In this document: positions 8,116 through 17,820 of the stretch, one piece after another
Numbering within the stretch: position 1 is the first letter of the stretch
Layout of the letters: the number at the start of each line of letters is the position of its first letter
Assembly: GCF_003217775.1 (NCBI RefSeq)
Contig: NZ_QJVJ01000016.1
Coordinates: forward strand, 62,001-126,000
Length of the DNA: 64,000 nucleotides
Direction of reading: 5' to 3'
DNA from: Paenibacillus flagellatus
GTDB lineage: Bacteria > Bacillota > Bacilli > Paenibacillales > NBRC-103111
Notes under the pieces: generated by a model
Seen by the model: only the letters and a program-made list of their open reading frames with translations
Databases searched by the model: none
Told to the model about the DNA's origin: nothing
Made by a program: the position numbers and the translations under genes

Positions 8116-9132
8116 TCAATTGTTCAAAATGAGTTGCTGACCCGCCTTCAGCCCTTTGCGGATTTCAACCTCGGTCGCCGTCTCGAGCCCTTTCTCGACG
8201 TCGACCTCCTTGCGGCTGTCGCCGTCCTTGACGTGGACGAAGCTTCGTCCTTGGTACGAGCGCAAGCCGACTCGCGGAATGACGAGGACGTTGTCCCGGC
8301 GTTCCGTGACGATCGACAAGTCGCCTTGCCCGCCGATTTCGGCGTCGTCGGGCAGCCGATCCAGCGCGACGAGGATCGATCTCGTGTTTTTCTCCACTTG
8401 AACCGGGTTGTCCGTGAACGGAGACGTTCTCGGCGTCTGGATCACTTTGCCTTTATAGGTCGACCCTTTGTAGGCGATTTCGGCTTCCGCCCCCAGCTCG
8501 ACGGACGACAGGTCGCCTCCCGCCGCGGGTACCGCGTACAGGAACAGCAGCTCCTTCGGATCGGATACGCCGACGACGTCCTTGTACGACGCGAGCGTAT
8601 CTCCCGGCTTGACGAAATCGAGGAACGTCACCGTGCCGGCCTTGTCGGCCGTCAGCTTCGTCTTCGCCAGCTTCGCTTCCAGTCCTTGCAGCTTCATCCG
8701 CTCGACGTCCAGATTCAAGCCGGCGAGCCGAAGCACCTCCGCATCCCGGGACGTTTTCGCTTCCTCCAGCCTCTCCTCCGCTTTCGCCACGACGAGCTTC
8801 TGCTCCACGATCTTCATCGGCAAGTCCTGCGGGTCGAGCTCGAGCAGCACGTCGCCCTTGGCGACGGAATCGCCGGCCTTCACCCGCAACGCGGCTATTT
8901 TGCCGCCCGTGGCGTGCTGATAATACTTCGTGGAGGCCGGGACGAAAAAGCCGACGCCCCGGATCTGACTGACGATCGAGCCGCTCTTCACCTCGAACAA
9001 ATCTTCCTGCCGCTTGACCGGCTTCAGCAGCTCCGGCTTCGCTTGTTGCTCCGCATTGACGTACGTGCAGCCGGTTTGTACCGCGGCAATCGCACCGAGC
9101 AGCGCCCATGCGATCCACCGTCTTTTTGCCAT
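8116..9132 (-). CDS. HlyD/RND-type efflux adaptor lipoprotein
   Basis: 338 residues from the ATG at 9132 (TTG codons at 9138/9141 have better ribosome-site spacing to GGGGGCGG). A lipoprotein signal (IAAVQTGC) is followed by a biotinyl-lipoyl half (GKIAALRVKAGDSVAKGDVL), a long coiled-coil hairpin (KIVEQKLVVAKAEERLEEAK), the second lipoyl half and a beta barrel. This is the layout of periplasmic adaptor (membrane fusion) proteins, which in Gram-positive bacteria work with ABC or RND pumps. No pump gene is adjacent, so it is an orphan adaptor; it trails yutD and may be in the lipA transcript. Confidence 0.86.
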   Translation of the reverse strand: MAKRRWIAWALLGAIAAVQTGCTYVNAEQQAKPELLKPVKRQEDLFEVKSGSIVSQIRGVGFFVPASTKYYQHATGGKIAALRVKAGDSVAKGDVLLELDPQDLPMKIVEQKLVVAKAEERLEEAKTSRDAEVLRLAGLNLDVERMKLQGLEAKLAKTKLTADKAGTVTFLDFVKPGDTLASYKDVVGVSDPKELLFLYAVPAAGGDLSSVELGAEAEIAYKGSTYKGKVIQTPRTSPFTDNPVQVEKNTRSILVALDRLPDDAEIGGQGDLSIVTERRDNVLVIPRVGLRSYQGRSFVHVKDGDSRKEVDVEKGLETATEVEIRKGLKAGQQLILNN

Positions 9133-9181
9133 GTTCAACAAGCGTTCCGCCCCCCGACCGATCGCGACGATCGACGATTCG

Positions 9182-9679
9182 CTATTTTTGCGGCTGCTGG
9201 CGTCCTTGCGAACGTTCGTGACGCGGCTGGCGCTCATGGCGCTCGTGCCGGTCATGGCGCTCGTGACGCTCGTGACGGTGCTGGTGCTGGCGCGGGGGCA
9301 TGGAGGAGCTCGACGTCGACACCGTCGCGGCGTTTTCCTGCGGCGCGCCCGCTCCCGTCGTCTCTCCCGGCCCTTGCTGGGGAGCCGCCTCCCCTTGCCC
9401 CTGCTTGCCCGGCACTTTGCGCACGATGAAGTACGCGCAGCCGAAATTGCAATATTCGTTCAAATAATCGTGCATGCCGGACACGCACGTATCCTTGTTG
9501 CCGTTCTTGCTGTTTTCCTTGAAAAATCCTTTCAGCCGCAGCTGATTGTAGCCCCAATCGCCCACGATGTAATCGTAGCGGTCGAGCACTTCGCTGTAGC
9601 GGTCCCGGAACGCTTCGAAGCTGTAGCCGTTCCGGTGATCCTGCACGAGCTCGAACGTTTTGCCGCCGATATGGATCAA
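9182..9679 (-). CDS. yutD: YutD family protein with His/Arg-rich tail
   Basis: Starts with TTG at 9679 after AAGGAGGGG. Residues 1-92 match the YutD family (KTFELVQDHRNGYSFEAFRD, DYIVGDWGYNQLRLKGFF, MHDYLNEYCNFGCAYFIV), of unknown function. YutD sits by lipA (yutB) in B. subtilis, as it does here. Residues 93-165 are an added low-complexity tail ending in repeated RHE/RHD units (9183-9300), not part of the family core. It lies 36 bases after lipA, probably the same operon. Confidence 0.85.
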   Translation of the reverse strand: MIHIGGKTFELVQDHRNGYSFEAFRDRYSEVLDRYDYIVGDWGYNQLRLKGFFKENSKNGNKDTCVSGMHDYLNEYCNFGCAYFIVRKVPGKQGQGEAAPQQGPGETTGAGAPQENAATVSTSSSSMPPRQHQHRHERHERHDRHERHERQPRHERSQGRQQPQK

Positions 9680-9715
9680 CGGGATCCCCTCCTTGCGCCG
9701 GTTTTACGGTCTCGA

Positions 9716-10603
9716 TCAAGAATGCGCATGCGCCGCCTTCACCTGCTCGTGAGCGTGATAGGAGCTCCTTACGAGCGGGCCGGATTCGACATGGCGGAAT
9801 CCCCGCTTCATGCCTTCCTCCTTCAGCATCGCGAATTGCTCCGGCGTATAATACTGCTTCACGTCGAGATGCTGCTTCGTCGGCTGCAAATATTGCCCGA
9901 TCGTCATGATGTCGCAATCGACCGCGCGCAAATCGTCCATCGTTCGCAAAATTTCGTCCCATTCCTCGCCGACGCCGACCATGATGCTCGACTTCGTCGG
10001 GATCGCGGGAGCCAGCTTCTTGGAGCGGGCCAACAGCTCGAGCGACCGGCGGTACTTCGCCTTCGACCGGACCCGGTCGGACATCCGTTCCACCGTCTCC
10101 ATATTGTGATTCAAAATGTCGGGCTTCGCCTCCATGACGATGCGCAGCGAATCCTCATTGCCCATGAAGTCCGGGATCAGCACCTCGACCGAGCAGAACG
10201 GCATCCTTCTGCGGACCGCGCGGATCGTCTCGGCGAAGATGGAGGCGCCTCCGTCCGCCAAGTCGTCCCTCGCCACCGAAGTGATGACGCAATGGCGCAG
10301 CCCCATCTGCTCGGCCGCCTCCGCCACCCGCTCCGGCTCCTGCAGGTCGAGCTCCGTCGGGAGACCCGACTTGACCGCGCAAAACCGGCAAGCCCTCGTG
10401 CAAATGTCGCCCAAAATCATGAACGTCGCCGTCCGGTTCGCCCAGCATTCGTGGATGTTCGGACATTTCGCCTCCTCGCAGACCGTGTGGAGCGTCTTGG
10501 AGCGCATCATATCCTTGATTTCTTTGACGTTATCGTAATCTTCGCCTGCCGGCAGCTTGATCTTGAGCCATTCCGGCTTGCGAAGACTTGGTTTGGTCGC
10601 CAT
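9716..10603 (-). CDS. lipA: Lipoyl synthase
   Basis: 295 residues. The auxiliary cluster motif ([12 protein letters not shown]) and the radical-SAM motif (CTRACRFC) are both intact, and the C-terminal RSSYHA serine motif is present. LipA inserts two sulfurs into protein-bound octanoyl chains to make lipoyl groups for 2-oxoacid dehydrogenases and the glycine cleavage system. It leads an apparent lipA-yutD operon from an extended -10 promoter at about 10715. Confidence 0.97.
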   Translation of the reverse strand: MATKPSLRKPEWLKIKLPAGEDYDNVKEIKDMMRSKTLHTVCEEAKCPNIHECWANRTATFMILGDICTRACRFCAVKSGLPTELDLQEPERVAEAAEQMGLRHCVITSVARDDLADGGASIFAETIRAVRRRMPFCSVEVLIPDFMGNEDSLRIVMEAKPDILNHNMETVERMSDRVRSKAKYRRSLELLARSKKLAPAIPTKSSIMVGVGEEWDEILRTMDDLRAVDCDIMTIGQYLQPTKQHLDVKQYYTPEQFAMLKEEGMKRGFRHVESGPLVRSSYHAHEQVKAAHAHS

Positions 10604-10967
10604 GTTCGATTCCCGCTTTCCGTCATATTCGGCATCGCCCGGATGGACCCGTGTCTTCCCGGTGCGACCCGCCCTGTCGATCCGCCCGGCCGAAGCTTGG
10701 GCGAATCTGTAAGTATTATATCACGAAAGCGGCAACAATCCATGCCGGACGTCGGCTTCGATCCCATTTTAACGGAGCCCCGGGCGAAAAGCAGGATCGA
10801 ACTTGTTGGAAAAGGTGTCGATTTGTTCGGTTGCGCCGCCCCGGGAAAGTTGCGCTACCCGTTCCAGACGAACCGAGGTTATGTTACACTTACGAGTAGT
10901 AAGCGGCATCACCATCGAACGGCCGCGGCGCGAATCGCGCGGCGGCTTGACCAGGGAGGGAACCCGC
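10604..10967. promoter_or_regulatory. Divergent intergenic region between lipA and larE
   Basis: Carries a minus-strand extended -10 (TGATATAAT, TATAAT at 10715-10720) for lipA and a candidate plus-strand promoter near 10875-10895 (TATGTTACACTT) for larE. I see no riboswitch or clear operator. No convincing gene lies in the 364 bases. Confidence 0.5.
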
Positions 10968-11812
10968 ATGGAAACCGGTATGACGTTGCGGCAAAAGGAT
11001 GAACGGCTCGGCCGCATCCTTCGGGATATGGGACGCGTCCTGATCGCCTTCTCCGGGGGCGTCGACAGCACGTTCGTCCTGAAGCGGGCGCACCAGGAAT
11101 TGGGCGACCAAGTATTGGCGGTGACGGCCGCCTCGGAGACGTTTCCGACCCGCGAATTCGATGCGGCGGTCCGGCTCGCCGAGGATATGGGCGTCCGGCT
11201 GTACAAGACGGAAGTGAAAGAATTCGAGAACGCATCGTTCGTGGCGAACAACCCGGACCGATGCTACCATTGCAAAACCGGCCTATACTCGCACCTGCAA
11301 ACGCTGGCCCGGGAGCTCGGCTATCCGTTCATCGTCGACGGCTCGAACGTGGACGATTTGGGCGACTACCGTCCCGGCCTGCAGGCCAAAACGGAGCAGG
11401 GCGTACGCAGCCCGCTTCAGGAAGCCGGCTTCCTGAAGGCGGAAATTCGCGAGCTGTCCAAGGAGCTCGGCTTGCGGACGTGGAACAAGCCGTCGTTCGC
11501 CTGCTTGTCCTCGCGCATTCCCTACGGCACGAAGATCGAGAAGTACAAAATCGATCAGCTGGACGCCGCGGAGGATTTCCTGTACTCGCTCGGCTTCTGG
11601 CAGGTGCGCGTCAGGCACCACGACAAAATCGCCCGAATCGAGGTCATGCCCGACGAGCTGCACAAAGTCGTCGAGCTGAACGAGCAAATCCACCGCAAAT
11701 TTACCGAGCTCGGCTTCACCTACGTCACGCTCGATCTGGCGGGCTACCGGACCGGGAGCATGAACGCGGTCCTCAAAAAAGAACTGCCGGTGACGGTTAA
11801 AGGAGCGGCGAC

Positions 11813-11816
<4 letters not shown>
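10968..11816 (+). CDS. larE: LarE, ATP-dependent sacrificial sulfur transferase
   Basis: 282 residues from the ATG behind GGGAGGG. PP-loop SGGVDS (29-34) adenylates the substrate; RCYHCK and the [11 protein letters not shown] motif follow, the latter containing the Cys that corresponds to the sulfur-donor Cys of Lactobacillus LarE. LarE turns the carboxylates of the nicotinic-acid-derived precursor into thiocarboxylates during synthesis of the nickel-pincer nucleotide (NPN) cofactor. It heads larE-larB-larC1, with a four-base overlap to larB. Whether this LarE is the single-Cys sacrificial type or a cluster type cannot be settled by eye. Confidence 0.93.
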
Positions 11817-12588
<772 letters not shown>

Positions 12589-12592
<4 letters not shown>

Positions 12593-13692
12593 ACCGAGTG
12601 CGAGTCGTCTATTTCGATTGTTTCTCCGGCATTAGCGGCGATATGGCGCTTGCCGCTTTGGTCGACGCCGGCGCGGACCGCGCGTATATCGAGAGCGAGC
12701 TGCAAAAAATTCGGATCGAGCCGTTCGCTCTGCAATGGCGCCGCGTGAACAAAAAAGGAATCTCCGCGCTTAAAATGGACGTCGAGCTTGACTCGAGCCG
12801 GCCGCCGACTCACCATCGGCATTATGCCGACATCGTCCGGATGATCCAATCCGCCGGCTTCAACGAGCGGGTCGTGGCGTACAGCCTTGCGATCTTCGAG
12901 AAGATCGGCGTCGCCGAAGCGAAAATTCACGGCATCCCGGTCGAGAAGGTCCACTTCCACGAAGTCGGCGCGATCGACTCGATCGTCGACGTCATCGGCG
13001 TCGCCTTGGCGCTCGATTCGCTACAGGCGGAGCGCATTTACAGCGCTCCCGTGCCGCTCGGCTCCGGCACCGTCCGGTGCGACCACGGCCTGTACCCGGT
13101 GCCGGCTCCCGCCACGCTCGAAATGATGCGCGGCCTGCCGATCGCCCCGACCGACTACGCGATGGAGATGACGACGCCGACGGGCGCCGGCATCGTTTCG
13201 GGCGTCGTGCACGATTTCTCCAAGGGGCTTCCGCCGATGGTCGTCGAGTCGATCGGCTACGGGGCGGGAACGCGCGACTTGCCGAACCAGCCGAACGTGC
13301 TGCGCGTCGTCGTCGGCTCGGCCGATTCGTACATCGGCCAGTGGAAGGCGAATTTGCAGCCGATCCATGCCGACCACGCCCATCCGCACGAGCATCATCA
13401 TCATCACGGGCACCATGATCACGACCATCACCATCATGATCACGATCATCACCACCATGATCACGATCATCACCACCATGATCACGATCACCACCATCAT
13501 GATCACGATCATCACCACCATGAGCACGACCATCACCACCATGATCACGATCATCACCACCATGAACATCGTCACGGCCACGAGCATGAGCACGATCGAG
13601 CCCGCCGGCACGAACAGCGCGACCGTCACGGGCATGCGCATCACTCGCACGAGCACGACGATAAGCACGATACGAACGCGCACAAGCATTAA
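12589..13692 (+). CDS. larC: LarC1, N-terminal part of the nickel insertase, with His-rich tail
   Basis: 367 residues from the GTG at 12589 (a second GTG at 12598 is possible). Residues 5-260 are the N-terminal LarC domain ([61 protein letters not shown]). The C-terminal CTP-binding domain of full-length LarC is absent. Instead the last 105 residues are an extreme His/Asp tail built on seven 7-residue repeats (13420-13566), a plausible nickel store or chaperone. In Lactobacillus plantarum the two halves are joined by a ribosomal frameshift; here the other half (larC2) lies convergent on the minus strand, so one continuous polypeptide cannot be made. Confidence 0.92.
13420..13566 (+). repeat. 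Seven 21-bp tandem repeats coding HDHHHH(D/E)
   Basis: Seven consecutive in-frame 21-base units starting at 13420, 13441, 13462, 13483, 13504, 13525 and 13546. Each codes His-Asp-His-His-His-His-Asp, with Glu as last residue in units 5 and 7. Units differ at a few synonymous sites (CAC/CAT, GAT/GAC). They form the core of the LarC1 tail and are prone to copy-number change. Confidence 0.95.
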
Positions 13693-13709
13693 AGCGCGCC
13701 GGGAAACGC

Positions 13710-13760
13710 CGAGAGGCTGTACCTCCGAGGACGGAATCCGTCCGGAGGCACAGCCTCTCG
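13710..13760. terminator. Bidirectional hairpin between larC1 and larC2
   Basis: A 51-base hairpin: CGAGAGGCTGT at 13710 pairs with the complement ending at 13760, and inner arms CCTCCG.GGACGG / CCGTCCGGAGG extend the stem to over 20 pairs. T-runs are short (CTTTAT), so it may work as a weak terminator in either direction. Confidence 0.7.
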
Positions 13761-13800
13761 CTTTATGATCATCGCCTTCCGCGCCTACCGCCGGATGCGC

Positions 13801-14307
13801 TCACGTCCCTCCGCCGGAGCCCGATTGTTGCCCGGCGGCCGATCGCATGTCGGCATACCGCCGGCGCACCTCGTCGTACACCGTCTTGAGCGGCACCCCG
13901 CTCGATTTGGCCGCCGCCTCGCATTCCTTGAATTCCGGCGCCATCTGCACGAGCTCCCCTCGGTGGAAGCCGAGCTTGACCGTAATCGGACCCCATGGCG
14001 TCTCGACCGTTGCGAATTCGCGGCCGAGCCGATGCACGTCCGCCCGCAAATACCGCAGCCCGAGCGTCGTCGTCTCGGCGAACACGATCCGTTCCATCTC
14101 GCCGATCCGCTCTTCCGAGACGAGCACGTTCAGCATGACGCCGGGCCTTCCCCGCTTCATGACGATCGGAATCCAATAAACGTCGTTGGCCCCGGCTTCG
14201 AACAGCCGGTCGGATACGTAGGACACGTATTCCGGGTTCATATCGTCCAGGTTGGCCTGCAGCAGCACCATGCGGTCGTCGATGTGTTCGTGCCGGTGGT
14301 CGAACAT
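13801..14307 (-). CDS. larC2: LarC2, C-terminal part of the nickel insertase, separate convergent gene
   Basis: 168 residues matching the C-terminal LarC domain: LLQANLDDMNPEYVSYVSDR, GANDVYWIPIVMKRGRPGVM, FAETTTLGLRY, TPWGPITVKLG and the ending EFKECEAAAKSSGVPLKTVY. This half binds CTP and metal in characterised LarC, which installs Ni into the pincer ligand. It has its own AAGGGGGGAG ribosome site and a short His-rich start (FDHRHEH). It is transcribed toward larC1 with a hairpin between them. A Gly/Ser tail follows residue 155. The opposite orientation is unusual and means the holoenzyme must form from two polypeptides. Confidence 0.9.
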   Translation of the reverse strand: MFDHRHEHIDDRMVLLQANLDDMNPEYVSYVSDRLFEAGANDVYWIPIVMKRGRPGVMLNVLVSEERIGEMERIVFAETTTLGLRYLRADVHRLGREFATVETPWGPITVKLGFHRGELVQMAPEFKECEAAAKSSGVPLKTVYDEVRRRYADMRSAAGQQSGSGGGT

Positions 14308-14448
14308 GGGCTCCCCCCTTCCTTCTCCGCCACTCTCTTGTTCCCCTTATCGTATCAAATCTTCCGTATGCATGTAAACGAATAGCAAGAAGCGGAAAGG
14401 CGCACCCTAACCAAACAAAAGCCTCGTTTTCGGAAGGAGGAAGCGAAG

Positions 14449-15501
14449 TTGAAACGTGCAGGACGGTTTCGCCGGTATTCGGCGGTGATGCTATGCGCCG
14501 TGCTGCTGGCGCTCGCATGGACCGCCCCCGTATCCGCGGCGCAAACCGCACAAGGCGAGACGAAGGATATGAATACCGTATTCGCGGAACGCAAACGGCT
14601 CTTCGATGAAATCGGGCAAATTTCCGGCATTCCCTGGTACAACCTCGCCGCGATCGATCAGTTCGAACGTTCGCTCACCATCGCCAATCCGAAAAAGCGG
14701 CCGACGCGAAAAAACGCTCTGATCGGCATCTATTACTCCGAAGTCGAATGGACGGGCTTCGGCAATCCGAATGAAGCCGATACCGACCCGGCGACGATCG
14801 CTCTTTTCGCAGGGCGGGGAACCGACGGCGACGGAGACGGCCGGGCGGACCGCACCAACGACTTCGACGTGCTGTCGACGATGGCCACCTTTTTGCTCGG
14901 CTACGGCACGACCGAGAACGATCTGAAGCTGGCGCTGTGGGAACGGTACCGCAACGTCCGCAACGTAGACCGCATCCTGCAATTCGCCCGCATCTACGCC
15001 GCTTTCGGACGGCTCGACCTGCACGACCACGCGTTCCCGCTGCCGATCAAGTCCACCTACTCGTACCGCGGAACGTGGGGAGCGAGCCGAGGCTGGGGCG
15101 GCCACCGCATCCACGAAGGGACCGATCTGTTCGCGAATTACGGCGTCCCCGTCCGCAGCACCTGCTACGGCGTCGTCGAGGTGAAAGGGTGGAATCCGTA
15201 CGGCGGCTGGCGGATCGGGCTGCGCGACCTGAACAACGTCTACCATTATTACGCCCACCTGTCCGGCTTCGATAAAAGCTTGAAGGTCGGCGACATCGTC
15301 AAGCCCGGCCGGGTGATCGGCTGGGTCGGCAGCTCCGGCTACGGCAAACCGGGCACGTCGGGCAAGTTTCCGCCGCACCTGCATTTCGGTCTGTACCGCG
15401 ACAACGGCATGCGCGAATGGTCGTTCGATCCGTACCCCTACTTGAAAAAATGGGAGCGCGAAGACCGTCTTCGCGCCATGAAAAACAAAAGCGGCGCCTG
15501 A
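14449..15501 (+). CDS. lytH: LytH/YunA-like M23 sporulation endopeptidase
   Basis: 350 residues, TTG start behind GGAAGGAGG. A signal peptide ends near Ala30-Ala31; residues 205-335 are an M23 (LytM) domain with HxxxD (His222, Asp226) and HLH (His310, His312) zinc ligands. A DGDGDGRAD stretch at 127-135 resembles a calcium loop. B. subtilis LytH (YunA) is an L-Ala-D-Glu endopeptidase that trims single L-Ala side chains into spore cortex and sits beside lipA/yutB and yunB. The same neighbours here support the call. Confidence 0.88.
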   Translation: MKRAGRFRRYSAVMLCAVLLALAWTAPVSAAQTAQGETKDMNTVFAERKRLFDEIGQISGIPWYNLAAIDQFERSLTIANPKKRPTRKNALIGIYYSEVEWTGFGNPNEADTDPATIALFAGRGTDGDGDGRADRTNDFDVLSTMATFLLGYGTTENDLKLALWERYRNVRNVDRILQFARIYAAFGRLDLHDHAFPLPIKSTYSYRGTWGASRGWGGHRIHEGTDLFANYGVPVRSTCYGVVEVKGWNPYGGWRIGLRDLNNVYHYYAHLSGFDKSLKVGDIVKPGRVIGWVGSSGYGKPGTSGKFPPHLHFGLYRDNGMREWSFDPYPYLKKWEREDRLRAMKNKSGA

Positions 15502-15514
15502 CGGCGCCGTTTTT
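15492..15514 (+). terminator. Terminator after lytH
   Basis: GGCGCC (15492-15497) / GGCGCC (15503-15508) then GTTTTT. The stem overlaps the lytH stop codon. Confidence 0.85.
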
Positions 15515-15537
15515 CGCGTCGGAAGCTTTCGCTCCCT

Positions 15538-16335
15538 CTATTCGCCCGCTTTGCCGGCGGCTTCCTTGCCCGCGCTCCCCGTCGGCGTCTCCGTCCCCGC
15601 CCCCGTCTCCGTCTTCGCCCCGTCCGGCTTGATCTGCGGAATGGCGATGCTGGGCGGCGCCGCGGCCGACCTGCCGCTCGGATTGCCGTTGTTGTCGTAA
15701 TAATACATCGGCACGTCGCCGACGACGAGCACGTACGAGATCGGGATTTCCGTCTCCACCATCTCCGGCTCGGTATCGAACGGAATGATGATGGCCACCT
15801 CCGCCATGATGCGGATGTAAACCTCCATCAATACCATGTTGATGCCCGCGTTTTGCTGGCGGGTGCTCAAATCGACCTTGACCGATCCGACCGGCGTGAA
15901 CTTGATCGGAATTTTCGGGCCGAACGAAGCGAGAATCGGGCTGTCGAACGCCTGCCCGACCGGGATGTGCTCCGGAATTTCCTTCAGCTCGTTCAGTACG
16001 CCCTGGACCGTCCCTACCGTTTCCGACAATATTTTCGAATGCTCCATATAGTTGAACATCAGTCCGGTGTTTTTCCCGTTTTTGTCCGTCCGCCAATCGA
16101 TCAGCTTGTCGAAGTTGCCGCCCTGCGCAATCCGCTCGGTAATGGCCGAGTTGATCGATTGGGTGGCGATTTGCTTCACCCGGAGCTTCGCCACGTTCAT
16201 GAGCGGCGGACGCAAATGCTTGTCGACGAATATGATCGATTGCAGCGTAAACAAAAAAAAGATGAGCAGCGCGATAAACAGCGCCCTCCTCCTCCCGCTC
16301 TTGGCCGGCCGGCTCCGCCATCCGCGTCTCAGCAT
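15538..16335 (-). CDS. yunB: Sporulation protein YunB
   Basis: 265 residues from the ATG at 16335, with GGAGGGGG ten bases upstream. One N-terminal membrane helix (ALFIALLIFFLFTLQSIIF) precedes the YunB domain (KQIATQSINSAITERIA, VLNELKEIPEHIPVGQAFDS, YIRIMAEVAIIIPFDTEPEM). In B. subtilis yunB is a sigma-E mother-cell gene affecting spore formation. A disordered Pro/Thr/Gly tail of 45 residues follows. It converges on lytH, keeping the yunA-yunB pairing of Bacillus but in opposite orientation. Confidence 0.9.
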   Translation of the reverse strand: MLRRGWRSRPAKSGRRRALFIALLIFFLFTLQSIIFVDKHLRPPLMNVAKLRVKQIATQSINSAITERIAQGGNFDKLIDWRTDKNGKNTGLMFNYMEHSKILSETVGTVQGVLNELKEIPEHIPVGQAFDSPILASFGPKIPIKFTPVGSVKVDLSTRQQNAGINMVLMEVYIRIMAEVAIIIPFDTEPEMVETEIPISYVLVVGDVPMYYYDNNGNPSGRSAAAPPSIAIPQIKPDGAKTETGAGTETPTGSAGKEAAGKAGE

Positions 16336-16547
16336 GTCAGCGCGTCCCCCTCCGATCCGTTCCGTTTCCGTACAGTGTATGCGGCTGTCCCGGAAAAAAG
16401 ACGAGATCCGCATGATGCGTAGGCTCGGGTTGGCCGCCGGTGCGGGCACGGGAGAGGGATTTTTCGAATTCGTCGGATTGGAGTACAATGGGAGTGAACG
16501 AACGATCCGGCGCACCGCCGGTTCCCCAGGAAAGGATTGAACCCGAC

Positions 16548-17804
16548 ATGAAATCGAAACCGAATACGAGACATATAGCCGCGATTTCGCTCGTAGCCAT
16601 GGCCGCCGGCTTTTGCATCTGTCTGCCGTTCGACGCGGTCCCGTGGGTCCGGTTTCTCCGCAGCGGCTTCGAGGCCGGTCTTGTCGGCGGCTTGGCGGAC
16701 TGGTTCGCCGTCACCGCCCTGTTCCGCCACCCGCTCGGCATCCCGATTCCCCATACGGCGATTTTGCCGAACAATCGGGCGAGAGTGACGAAAGCGCTCG
16801 TCTCGACGGTCGAAAACGATTTGCTGAGCAAGACGAGCATCCGCGACAAGATGAAGCAGCTCGCCGTCACGTCCCGGCTGCTGGACGGCGTCGAGGCGAA
16901 TGTGCGCACGCCGGAGGCGGTCCGCGCGATCGTCGGCATCAGCGACTTCGCCGTCCGGTCGGTGCCGTTGGAGAAGCTCGTCCCCGTTCTGGAGCGGGAG
17001 ATCGGACGGCGCATCGACTCGTTCGATACGGCCGGGGCGGCGGCCCGCTTGGCCGAGTACGGCTTCGCGAACGAATGGGACAAGAAGGCGCTCGACTTCG
17101 TGCTCGATTTCGCGGAGGAATACGTGAACCGCGAATCGACGGTCCGGCAGCTCGGCGCGATGGCTTCCGACGCGATCGGCCGCATCCAGACGAACGGGCT
17201 TATGCAGTTCGCGCTGAACGCTTTCGCCGGCTTCATGAGCGAAGAACGGCTCGGCGAGACGATCCGGCAGCTGCTTCAGAGCCAAATTCGCGAGCTTCGC
17301 GACGAGAACAATCCGACCCGAATCGGCATCTCGAATACGATGCGGGAGAAGCTCGATGCCGCCTTGGCCGATCCCGAAACGAAAAAGTCGCTGGAGCGGT
17401 GGAAAACCGAGCTGGCCTCCCGGTTCGACGTAGCCGCGGGCGTCCATCGTTTTCTGGAGCAGACTCGCGAGCGGGTTCTCGATTACATCCATACGGACGC
17501 TTACCCGAACGGCTTGATCATCCCGCTGCTCGAACAAGCGATCGGGCGGCTGAAAGCCGACCCGGACCGTACCGAACGCGTCGAAGCGTTCGTGCAGGAC
17601 AAGCTGGCCGGCTGGATCGAGAACAACCACCATAAGATCGGCAAGCTCATCGAGGAAAACATCGCGAAGTACGACAACGAGACGCTGATCGCCATGCTGG
17701 AGGAGAAGATCGGCTCCGACCTGCAGTGGATTCGCGTGAACGGCGCGATTTGCGGCTTCTGCATCGGGCTCGTGCTGGCGGCGGTCCATCTGATCGTTTC
17801 GTAA
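16548..17804 (+). CDS. DUF445 family membrane protein
   Basis: 418 residues. A conserved N-terminal hydrophobic section contains AGLVGGLADWFAVTALFRHP and PIPHTAILPNNRARV, signature stretches of DUF445 (YheB/YtwF-like). A long helical soluble middle follows, and one C-terminal membrane helix (GAICGFCIGLVLAAVHLIV). The family role is unknown. The ATG at 16548 has AGGAAAGG upstream. It is divergent from yunB. Confidence 0.88.
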   Translation: MKSKPNTRHIAAISLVAMAAGFCICLPFDAVPWVRFLRSGFEAGLVGGLADWFAVTALFRHPLGIPIPHTAILPNNRARVTKALVSTVENDLLSKTSIRDKMKQLAVTSRLLDGVEANVRTPEAVRAIVGISDFAVRSVPLEKLVPVLEREIGRRIDSFDTAGAAARLAEYGFANEWDKKALDFVLDFAEEYVNRESTVRQLGAMASDAIGRIQTNGLMQFALNAFAGFMSEERLGETIRQLLQSQIRELRDENNPTRIGISNTMREKLDAALADPETKKSLERWKTELASRFDVAAGVHRFLEQTRERVLDYIHTDAYPNGLIIPLLEQAIGRLKADPDRTERVEAFVQDKLAGWIENNHHKIGKLIEENIAKYDNETLIAMLEEKIGSDLQWIRVNGAICGFCIGLVLAAVHLIVS

Positions 17805-17820
17805 TCTCGGCCAATAAACG

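Noticed and set aside
13420-13566. CRISPR array
   Set aside because: The repeats are contiguous 21-bp units without spacers and are in frame with larC1.
13021-13689. A minus-strand frame rich in Val, Met and Ile across the His repeat
   Set aside because: It is the complement of His/Asp codons, so its apparent hydrophobic content is an artefact.
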